This document shows positions 1-5,719 of a DNA stretch of 9,930 nucleotides, one piece after another. The stretch lies in contig CAJKHT010000090.1 in assembly GCA_905199755.1 (NCBI GenBank), positions 1 to 9,930 on the forward strand, in the 5' to 3' direction. The position numbers and the translations under genes were made by a program. Under the pieces are notes generated by a model, which saw nothing but the letters and a program-made list of their open reading frames with translations, was not told where the DNA came from and ran no database searches. Position 1 is the stretch's first letter. Every line of letters begins with the position of its first letter. Source of the DNA: an uncultured Eubacteriales bacterium (lineage in GTDB: Bacteria > Bacillota > Clostridia > UBA1381).

Positions 1-33
1 ATTCAACGCATTTACAATATATAATTTTTAAAT

Positions 34-62
34 ATTATATTACATTTTTTTTAAAATGTCAA
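34..62 (-). promoter_or_regulatory. Consensus sigma-A promoter downstream of divIVA, reading out of the window
   Basis: On the minus strand there is a TTGACA box (57-62), a spacer of exactly 17 bases, and a TATAAT box (34-39): a full match to the vegetative promoter consensus. It begins four bases after the divIVA stop codon, and the expected start of transcription is near position 27. It therefore serves a gene left of the window. In B. subtilis ileS follows divIVA, so ileS with a leader is a reasonable guess, but it is not visible here. The spacer also contains a 7-base inverted repeat (42-48 and 53-59). No terminator separates divIVA from this promoter. Confidence 0.8.
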
Positions 63-66
63 CAGT

Positions 67-507
67 TTATTTCATATCATCAATAAGCTGTATCAGATTT
101 GAACAAAGGGTTTTCATTCTTGACTTATAAGCCTCTGTTTCGGACTTTAAGGCAAGCATTTCCTTGTGCTTTCTTATATGCTCGTCATCAATCTGCTTTG
201 CAAGCCTTACCGCATCAAGCTTTGCCTTGCTTATGATTGCCTGTGATTCAAGCTCCGCATTGCGTTTAAGCTCGTCGGCATTGTGCTTTGCCATGTCAAT
301 CGACTTCTGCATGGTTGTTTCCATCTGCTTGTAACGCTCGACCGCATCGGTGAGAACGCCTATTCTGTCTTTAAGCGACTGCAGCTCCTTATTCATGTTT
401 TCATAGTCGGCAATAATCATATCGAGAAAATCGTCCACCTGGTCACAATCATAACCCTTGAGCTTTTTGTCAAATTCCTTATTCTGAATATCAACAGGTC
501 TCAGCAT
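67..507 (-). CDS. divIVA: DivIVA-family cell division / polarity protein
   Basis: The protein has 146 residues. DivIVA proteins bind the inner face of the membrane at curved sites such as septa and poles and recruit partner proteins. Residues 1-40 match the DivIVA N-terminal lipid-binding domain, including the conserved KGYD turn (17-20) followed by DQVDDFLD. The rest is charged and heptad-like, consistent with the family's parallel coiled coil. The Phe-Arg membrane pair of the B. subtilis protein is replaced by Leu-Lys at 16-17. The start is chosen at 507 because an AGGGGGG ribosome site lies at 514-520 and because the domain begins here; the frame is open up to 666, but that part overlaps ylmH and is unrelated to the family. 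It lies 28 bases after ylmH and is probably the last gene of the division operon in this window. Confidence 0.93.
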   Translation of the reverse strand: MLRPVDIQNKEFDKKLKGYDCDQVDDFLDMIIADYENMNKELQSLKDRIGVLTDAVERYKQMETTMQKSIDMAKHNADELKRNAELESQAIISKAKLDAVRLAKQIDDEHIRKHKEMLALKSETEAYKSRMKTLCSNLIQLIDDMK

Positions 508-535
508 ATAAATCCCCCCTTGTTTTACCCCAATA

Positions 536-1288
536 TCAAATATATTTTTCAAACACGGCATGTATTCTTCCTTTTCGCGTTTCGCCGCCGATTTCGGACA
601 GAATATATCTGCCGTGACCGCGAACGGAAAGAAGATCACCCTCCTTAACCGTCTTTGATGTATCATATATTTCTTTGTAATTAAGCTTAACCAATCCGCC
701 CTCTATAAGCTTTGATGCCTCGCTCCTCGATAATCCGGCAGCGGCGGACACCGCCGCATCAAGCCTTGCCGATGCAAAAACCGTTTCTATATGCTCGGTT
801 TCGCGCTTCGGCGCTTCAAAGCCGTCAAGTGCAATTTCCGTTATTTTAACACCCTGATTGCTTATTTTCCGTATGTTATCCTTTATATATTGAGCAGTAT
901 CACTGCATACAAACAAATACGCACCGTCATTGTCCGCAAGTATATCGCCGATTTTCCGTCGGTCAAGCCCCAGTGACAGCACTGACCCGAGATAGTCGCG
1001 GTGAGTAAGCCGTCTGTTAAAGCCGCCGTCAATTCTTAATACACTTATCGGAAACGCGCTCTCACACGCCTCCTCCCATTCGGGAAAGACACCGAGCAGC
1101 TTCCGTTCGCAGCCGTCAAAGCCACCGAAAAGCATATAATTGCAGCCATATGGAAAATGAAACTCCGTTTCGATAAATGCCGCCTCGCCGCCATCGAGAA
1201 AATCGGAAAATCTGCCGCACGAATACTTTTCGCACAGCCGCACAATATCCTCCGTTTTTGCCGAGAGCAGTTTTTCCTCCGGTGTCAT
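536..1288 (-). CDS. ylmH: YlmH-like S4-domain RNA-binding protein
   Basis: The protein has 250 residues and belongs to the YlmH family, encoded in division clusters of Gram-positive bacteria. B. subtilis YlmH has been linked to rescue of stalled ribosomes through its S4 RNA-binding domain. The family signature LTHRDYLGSVLSLG is at 95-108, followed by RRKIGDI. The S4 domain covers about 173-234, with ARLDAAV, LSRSEASKLI and the end motif GDLLSVRGHGR. The start lies only 3 bases past the sepF stop, so translation is probably coupled. The ATG at 1288 has a poor ribosome site; an in-frame GTG at 1243 (codon 16) has a perfect GGAGG (1249-1253) five bases upstream. I keep the ATG because YlmH proteins usually carry this N-terminal extension. 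Confidence 0.92.
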   Translation of the reverse strand: MTPEEKLLSAKTEDIVRLCEKYSCGRFSDFLDGGEAAFIETEFHFPYGCNYMLFGGFDGCERKLLGVFPEWEEACESAFPISVLRIDGGFNRRLTHRDYLGSVLSLGLDRRKIGDILADNDGAYLFVCSDTAQYIKDNIRKISNQGVKITEIALDGFEAPKRETEHIETVFASARLDAAVSAAAGLSRSEASKLIEGGLVKLNYKEIYDTSKTVKEGDLLSVRGHGRYILSEIGGETRKGRIHAVFEKYI

Positions 1289-1291
1289 GCT

Positions 1292-1738
1292 TTATGCGTC
1301 CCAGTCAAAGGCATTTTTTGTCTGCGCCTGCAGATTGTCGCCCGTAATATCAATATTGCTCGGGGCGGCTACAAAAATGCCTCCGTCCACACGGCGTATG
1401 TTTCCGCTCAGACCGTAAACCGTTCCCGCAACAAAATCAACAACACGTCTCGCCTCATCGTCGTCCATGCCGCCGACATTAAATATAACCAGACGTCTTG
1501 CTCTGATTTCATCGGAAATCTTTGTTGATTCCTCAAAGCTTATCGGTTTTATTATTCTTATTTTTGCATTTCCCGTGCTGCTGCCTATCGGAAGAACTCT
1601 TGAAGAGCTTTTTTTCGCAAAATGTGCGGTTTTTAAAGGCTCCTCTGTTTCCTCCTCGTCCTCTTCATAGTAATCGTCATCATAGTTTTCATCGGTTTCT
1701 ATTCCGATAAAGTTTTTTACCGAGTTTATAAAGCTCAT
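1292..1738 (-). CDS. sepF: Cell division protein SepF
   Basis: The protein has 148 residues, normal for SepF, which tethers FtsZ filaments to the membrane and aligns the septal ring. The N-terminus (MSFINSVKNFIGIE) fits the amphipathic membrane-binding helix. An acidic low-complexity linker follows (about 15-33, mostly Asp, Glu and Tyr). The core SepF domain covers about 58-135, with RVVDFVAGTVYGLSG at 98-112 and IFVAAPSNIDI at 121-131. The start at 1738 is preferred over an upstream in-frame ATG at 1783 because it begins with the membrane helix and has an AGGGGG ribosome site (1746-1751) seven bases upstream. The start lies 4 bases after the yggS stop. In B. subtilis ylmG would follow; here ylmH follows directly. 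Confidence 0.95.
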   Translation of the reverse strand: MSFINSVKNFIGIETDENYDDDYYEEDEEETEEPLKTAHFAKKSSSRVLPIGSSTGNAKIRIIKPISFEESTKISDEIRARRLVIFNVGGMDDDEARRVVDFVAGTVYGLSGNIRRVDGGIFVAAPSNIDITGDNLQAQTKNAFDWDA

Positions 1739-1742
1739 TTTT

Positions 1743-2444
1743 TTACCCCCTGAAATTATATTCACGCTGACCGAATATCGCACTTCCTATTCTTACAACA
1801 TTCGCTCCGCATTCTATTGCTTCTTCATAATCGCCGCTCATGCCCATCGACAAATATTTCATATTAACATTATCATATTTTTTTGCGCCGATGTCAACAA
1901 AAAGCTTATGCATGTTGTTAAAATGTAATTTTTTCGTAACGCTGCTGTCTGTTTTGGGTATAATCGTCATAAGTCCCTTTACCCTTATATTAGATAATTC
2001 CCCGGCATGGAGCAGGAGCGTTTCCGTTTCTCCGGCACTTATTCCCGACTTGCTTTCCTCGCCGGAAATATTAACCTGAATAAGTATATCCTTTATAAGA
2101 CCGTGCTGCTTTGCCTGACGGTCGATTTCGTCCATAAGCTTTATCGAATCGACACTGTGTATCAAGCAGCACTTATCTATTACGTATTTTACCTTGTTCG
2201 TCTGCAAATGACCTATAAGATGCCAGTTTACCGGAAGTACGGCATCAAATTTATCGCGCACCTCCTGCGGCTTGTTTTCGCCGATGTCGGTAGCTCCGGC
2301 ACGTATAGCTTCATTCATCAGCTCCGGCGGATGCGTTTTTGTCACCGCTACAAGCAAAATATCGCTGCGGCTGCGTCCGCTGCGTTCCGCCGCCGCGGTT
2401 ATTTTCTTTTCCACTTCTGCCAGGTTTTCGGATACGTTTACCAT
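1743..2444 (-). CDS. YggS/YlmE-family pyridoxal phosphate homeostasis protein
   Basis: The protein has 233 residues. This family binds PLP in a single TIM-barrel domain and affects vitamin B6 and amino-acid balance; no firm enzymatic reaction is established. Visible family marks are the PLP lysine in LLVAVTKTHP (K36), GENKPQEV at 55-62, HLIGHLQTNK at 75-84, SMGMSGDYEEAI at 199-210 and VVRIGSAIFG at 216-225. Length and motif order are those of a complete protein. The ATG at 2444 has an AAGGAG site (2459-2464), but the spacing of 14 bases is long, so initiation may be modest or coupled to the upstream gene, 28 bases away. In B. subtilis the equivalent gene ylmE also lies just before sepF. Confidence 0.94.
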   Translation of the reverse strand: MVNVSENLAEVEKKITAAAERSGRSRSDILLVAVTKTHPPELMNEAIRAGATDIGENKPQEVRDKFDAVLPVNWHLIGHLQTNKVKYVIDKCCLIHSVDSIKLMDEIDRQAKQHGLIKDILIQVNISGEESKSGISAGETETLLLHAGELSNIRVKGLMTIIPKTDSSVTKKLHFNNMHKLFVDIGAKKYDNVNMKYLSMGMSGDYEEAIECGANVVRIGSAIFGQREYNFRG

Positions 2445-2472
2445 TTTAAAGCCGTTGACTCCTTTCGGCGGT

Positions 2473-3660
2473 TTAACGCTCGCCTATAATTATTTTATCC
2501 ATTTTTGATATTTTATTCTGTGCACCGTTCGCGGATTCTATTATAACAATTCCCTCATTCGGATCGCTGTACAGAATTTCACAGTCACACACGCACTGTT
2601 TATTGCCCGAAGCCGCAAGCACCGTATGCTTGCCGTCCGATGTGCGTATAGCCTGCACGGGGACTTTGTAGCCGGTGTAGCTGTGGAATATCACGTCAAC
2701 ATCTGCATTTCTGTATGCAAATGCGCCCTCCATGTACTGCGAACATTTTATCATAACAAGTATTTTCCCGTTCTGCTCGTCCGAAATGTATGATACGGTA
2801 CCGCTCGTTTCGGCATTCGTCATATTTTTAAATCTGAGTGTCACATTTTTATTTTTGTCAAATGTTTCCTTTGATGCCGCGTCAGCCGTTATAATCACAT
2901 ACCACACATGATTGTTTACAACCTTGCAGATGGGATCGCCCGTTTTTACACTTCCGCTTATATTGCTGTACGCATCGCGCCTGCCCTTTAAGCTCTCTAT
3001 ATAATCGACAGTATAGTCCTTTACATAATCGGGCTTTAAAACCGCCTCGAGACCGTCAAGGTATGTTGTGAAAATGCCCGAGATTTCGGTAAAAATCTCG
3101 TTTTTATTCATACCTATTCTGTCCTCAATGGCTTTTTTCTGCGCTTCAAGCCGTGACAAGCGGCTGTTTTCGTCTGTCAGTTCCTCACCCGAACGCAGCT
3201 TGTTTATATCATTTTTCTGTTTTGATATTCCGGTAATATTTTTTTCCGCCGCATCATCAAAAATGCTTTTTGCACGCAAGGAAACTTCACTTTCGACAGA
3301 TGCGGAATCCGAAACGTACAGTGATGTACGGTTTTCGGCATTTCTTTCTTTTACGATATTTTTATCGAGTGTACCAAGCTCCTTTATTGTATCACTGCTG
3401 ATTACACCGCTGTAAACCGTACTGACAATCGAGTCGGTCGAAACGCGCTCTCCCTCTGCGACATGGTTATATACGGTACCTGTGTTTCTTGCATAATATA
3501 CCCTTTCGTCACGGGCAATAAAGCCCTGTGCCGATATGCTGTCCTCATGCGTAACTTTTTCGACAGGCACCGAATTAAGCGGTGAATTTATATACCGAAT
3601 ACCAAGTACCAGCATTACCGCCGTGCATACACAAAAGATAGCGGCTATAATTTTTTTCAT
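2473..3660 (-). CDS. Membrane-anchored HlyD-like (adaptor-type) protein of a division cluster
   Basis: The protein has 395 residues. A hydrophobic segment at 3-22 acts as a membrane anchor or uncleaved signal, placing the rest outside the cell. Residues about 57-85 (ARNTGTVYNHVAEGERV) resemble a HlyD-type barrel-sandwich half. A charged, probably coiled-coil or helical stretch covers about 95-190, and the second half (GDPICKVVNN, 241-250, onward) resembles the returning lipoyl and beta-barrel parts. This layout matches adaptor proteins of efflux and secretion systems, but no ABC transporter partner or outer-membrane component lies nearby, so an export role is unproven. A CxCxC cluster sits at 356-360. 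The ATG at 3660 has a GGGG site (3668-3671) seven bases upstream and lies 25 bases from the LCP stop. A role in septum or wall assembly is inferred from context only. Confidence 0.8.
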   Translation of the reverse strand: MKKIIAAIFCVCTAVMLVLGIRYINSPLNSVPVEKVTHEDSISAQGFIARDERVYYARNTGTVYNHVAEGERVSTDSIVSTVYSGVISSDTIKELGTLDKNIVKERNAENRTSLYVSDSASVESEVSLRAKSIFDDAAEKNITGISKQKNDINKLRSGEELTDENSRLSRLEAQKKAIEDRIGMNKNEIFTEISGIFTTYLDGLEAVLKPDYVKDYTVDYIESLKGRRDAYSNISGSVKTGDPICKVVNNHVWYVIITADAASKETFDKNKNVTLRFKNMTNAETSGTVSYISDEQNGKILVMIKCSQYMEGAFAYRNADVDVIFHSYTGYKVPVQAIRTSDGKHTVLAASGNKQCVCDCEILYSDPNEGIVIIESANGAQNKISKMDKIIIGER

Positions 3661-3684
3661 GCTAAATCCCCGTTTTCTGCCAAA

Positions 3685-5112
3685 TTATTCATCAGATTCC
3701 AAATCACGCGATTCCACCGCACTGCTGCCCGAGGAGCTGCCGCTGCCCGAAGAAGAACCACCCGAAGATGAACCGCTGCCCGAGGACGAGCTGCCACTTC
3801 CCGATGATGAACCGCCGCCCGAGGACGAGCTGCCGGACGAAGATGACGAACCGCCCGATGATGAGCTGCCGCTTCCCGATGATGAACCGCCGCCCGAGGA
3901 CGAGCTGCTCGATGATGAACCGCTGTTTCCGGAAGATTTGCCGGACGACGAGCTACTGCCCGACGACGATGTACTTCCTGAGGAGCTGCTGCCGGAGGAT
4001 TTGCCCGACGACGAGCTGCTGCCCGGCGACGATGTACTTCCCGAGGATTTTGATTCCGTTTTCTGCTCCGGCTTTGCCGTTGCACTGCTTGATGATGATT
4101 TCGGATTTTCGGGATTATCTGTTGTTATATTGTCAGCATCATAGCCGAAGACCGTTCTCACAAGCTCTTTTGTTTTTGCAAGGTCAACAATCCATACGGA
4201 GCCGTTTTCCTTGTCCTCGCCGAATTCACCCGGCAGCTGATAAGATTCGATATTGCTGCTGCTGAAGTTTGTCAGATATTTTGAATACTTTACAACGTCC
4301 TTAACCGTAAAATTCGTCTTTATTTCAGAGCTTACCGCCTGGAATATTGCCGGAATTTTCAAAATCATGGACGCATTCACCTTCTGGTCGACAATTGCTT
4401 TCAAAAGCTTCTGCTGCATTTCGATTCTGTCCTTGTCGCCGTTCGGATAGCTTTTAAATTCCTTTCTGCCCGTTGCGGGATTATATGTTCCGTCCTCAGC
4501 ATTGCCGTGACGATAACGCATAACCCATACAGCCTGCTGACCGTTAAGCTTGTAGTCTCCGGGCGGCAGGTCAATGTGCAGTCCCTGAACGGGATCGTCA
4601 TACACCATGCCTACTCCGTCACCGTAAATATCGGGAATTGTGAAGTCAACGGGTCCAAGCTCGTTGACCACGTGCGCAACCGCATCAAATGAGAAATCCA
4701 CATAATAGTTTATAGGTATTCCCGTTATTCTGTTCACAGCCTCACAAGTCGCCGTAGGGCCGCCTATAACTCCGTTCTTTTCAAACGCATGCGCCGCATT
4801 TATTTTCTGATACCTGTTTCCTATATACATTTTCGTATCACGCGGAATCGAAAGCATATTAACCTTTCCCGTTTCGGTATCGTAGCTTGCAAGCATGATT
4901 GCATCGGTACGCAGACCGTCCACGTCCGTACCCATAAGCAGAACGTTTATTTTTCCTCCGTATGCTTCTACCGTTGATGTGTTGTCCACTTCTTCCCCGT
5001 CAAGACCTCCGCTGTAATTTATTCCGAGACACACCAGCGCTCCGACAAGCATAACTCCGAGAGTTATTCCCAAAACCTGGAAATATCGCCTTACATTAAA
5101 TTTTGCTTTCAC
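3685..5112 (-). CDS. LCP (LytR-CpsA-Psr) family wall-polymer transferase with Ser/Gly tail
   Basis: The protein has 475 residues. LCP enzymes transfer wall teichoic acids or other glycopolymers from a lipid carrier to peptidoglycan on the outer face of the membrane. After a short cytoplasmic start there is one membrane helix (about 11-32). The LCP domain follows, with INVLLMGTD (55-63), GLRTDAIML (66-74, Arg68 and Asp70), LSIPRDTKM (87-95), and RYRHGN (199-204) leading to DKDRIEMQQ (226-234). These arginines and aspartates are the expected phosphate and metal contacts. From about 339 to 464 the chain is almost only Ser and Gly with a few Lys and Pro, ending in an acidic 11-residue tip. Translation starts at a GTG with a GGAGG site (5123-5127) 10 bases upstream, behind its own strong promoter. 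It is probably the first gene of the division operon. Confidence 0.93.
   Translation of the reverse strand: MKAKFNVRRYFQVLGITLGVMLVGALVCLGINYSGGLDGEEVDNTSTVEAYGGKINVLLMGTDVDGLRTDAIMLASYDTETGKVNMLSIPRDTKMYIGNRYQKINAAHAFEKNGVIGGPTATCEAVNRITGIPINYYVDFSFDAVAHVVNELGPVDFTIPDIYGDGVGMVYDDPVQGLHIDLPPGDYKLNGQQAVWVMRYRHGNAEDGTYNPATGRKEFKSYPNGDKDRIEMQQKLLKAIVDQKVNASMILKIPAIFQAVSSEIKTNFTVKDVVKYSKYLTNFSSSNIESYQLPGEFGEDKENGSVWIVDLAKTKELVRTVFGYDADNITTDNPENPKSSSSSATAKPEQKTESKSSGSTSSPGSSSSSGKSSGSSSSGSTSSSGSSSSSGKSSGNSGSSSSSSSSGGGSSSGSGSSSSGGSSSSSGSSSSGGGSSSGSGSSSSGSGSSSGGSSSGSGSSSGSSAVESRDLESDE
3797..3908. repeat. Exact 37-base direct repeat in the LCP tail
   Basis: Bases 3797-3833 recur without change at 3872-3908, an offset of 75 bases (25 codons). 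With one mismatch the match extends nine bases to the left (3788 and 3863). The repeat stays in frame and encodes Ser/Gly stretches around residues 402-414 and 427-439. Identity at synonymous positions points to a fairly recent in-frame duplication. Confidence 0.85.
3929..4047. repeat. 56-base near-identical tandem repeat in the LCP tail
   Basis: Units 3929-3984 and 3992-4047 differ at 5 of 56 bases and are offset by 63 bases (21 codons). They encode residues 377-395 and 356-374, which share the pattern SSGSTSSxGSSSSSGKSSG with Ser or Pro at x. This is a second, older duplication, separate from the 75-base one. Confidence 0.85.
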
Positions 5113-5184
5113 CGTATATAAACCTCCAAGTAATTTCCTGTATGTATTCTGTCAACCTTCCGCCTATAATCAATATATGGGTTT

Positions 5185-5213
5185 ATTATATCATTTTACA
5201 AAAAACACGTCAA
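5185..5213 (-). promoter_or_regulatory. Sigma-A promoter of the LCP-division operon
   Basis: The minus strand has TTGACG (5208-5213), a 17-base spacer and TATAAT (5185-5190): 11 of 12 consensus positions. The predicted start is near 5178, giving a leader of about 65 bases before the GTG at 5112. The promoter lies in a 157-base gap after dtd. All following genes down to divIVA are separated by 28 bases or less, so this promoter could drive all six. Confidence 0.8.
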
Positions 5214-5245
5214 TATTAAACTTCATATAAATTTTAAACAATTTA

Positions 5246-5259
5246 TTACATTTGTGTAA
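5246..5259. repeat. Small inverted repeat after dtd
   Basis: TTACA and TGTAA flank a 4-base loop, starting about 10 bases past the dtd stop. The stem is AT-rich and no clean T-run follows on the minus strand, so it is a poor terminator. It lies about 33 bases upstream of the LCP promoter's -35 box and could instead be a protein-binding site. Either role is a guess. Confidence 0.3.
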
Positions 5260-5269
5260 CATTTGCATA

Positions 5270-5719
5270 TTAGAGGATTTTTGTGCTGTCAAGTATAACG
5301 GTAACGGGACCGTCATTCAAAAGTTCCACTTTCATATCCGCGCCGAAAATCCCCGTTTCGGTTCTGAGTCCGCTGTTCCTCACATATGCCGCAAACCGCT
5401 CGTACATTTCCCGAGCCTCTTTCGGCGGCATTGCGCCGTCAAAGGACGGGCGTCTGCCGTGACGGCAGTCGCCGTAGAGCGTGAACTGCGAAACAATCAG
5501 CACTCCGCCGCCAATGTCGGTAACACTTTTGTTCATTTTTCCGTTTTCGTCCTCAAAAATGCGCAGAGAAAGCGCCTTATCGGCGATATACTTCAAATCG
5601 GTTTCCGTATCTCCCTTTCCGACTCCGAGAAATATCAGAAGTCCCGTGTCCGTTTTGCCGCATATTTTTCCTTCAACCTCAACCGAGGCATATTTTACAC
5701 GCTGTATTACCGCTCTCAT
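5270..5719 (-). CDS. dtd: D-aminoacyl-tRNA deacylase
   Basis: The protein has 149 residues, the usual DTD size. The enzyme cleaves D-amino acids (and glycine misattached to tRNA-Ala) from tRNA in the cytoplasm, keeping them out of translation. The family motifs are all present: MRAVIQRV at the start, GRRPSF at 88-93, SQFTL at 77-81 and NDGPVT at 135-140, which carries the cross-subunit Gly-Pro of the active site. The start at 5719 is fixed by the MRAVIQRV motif; the frame is open to 5767, but that part lies inside the ABC-F gene. Its ATG overlaps the TGA of the ABC-F gene (ATGA), indicating translational coupling. A GAGGAGA site lies at 5733-5739, with long spacing (13 bases). Confidence 0.97.
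   Translation of the reverse strand: MRAVIQRVKYASVEVEGKICGKTDTGLLIFLGVGKGDTETDLKYIADKALSLRIFEDENGKMNKSVTDIGGGVLIVSQFTLYGDCRHGRRPSFDGAMPPKEAREMYERFAAYVRNSGLRTETGIFGADMKVELLNDGPVTVILDSTKIL

Noticed and set aside
42..59. Inverted repeat after divIVA as a transcription terminator
   Set aside because: The stem is only A and T, and it overlaps a full-consensus promoter. It would be a very weak RNA hairpin, so it is better seen as part of the promoter region.
2007..2489. A 160-residue plus-strand open frame opposite yggS
   Set aside because: It is antisense to conserved YggS motifs and no known family can be seen in its translation.
3788..4047. Repeats that might suggest a CRISPR-like array
   Set aside because: Only two copies of each of two units exist, offsets are multiples of three, and they lie inside a coding frame. 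They are protein-level repeats.
3657..4085. A 142-residue minus-strand frame rich in Arg, Ala and His
   Set aside because: It is another reading frame of the same LCP tail repeats, overlapping the real frame on the same strand. Composition is a by-product of the repeats.
3536..4144. A 202-residue plus-strand open frame rich in Pro, Glu, Asp and Leu
   Set aside because: It is the complement of the Ser/Gly repeat codons of the LCP tail. The low-complexity DNA keeps this frame open; there is no recognisable domain and it lies opposite a well-supported gene.
5127..5155. A second TTGACA (5150-5155, minus strand) upstream of the LCP gene
   Set aside because: No acceptable -10 box lies 16-18 bases further on; the hexamer there is TTACTT. 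The promoter at 5185-5213 is far better.
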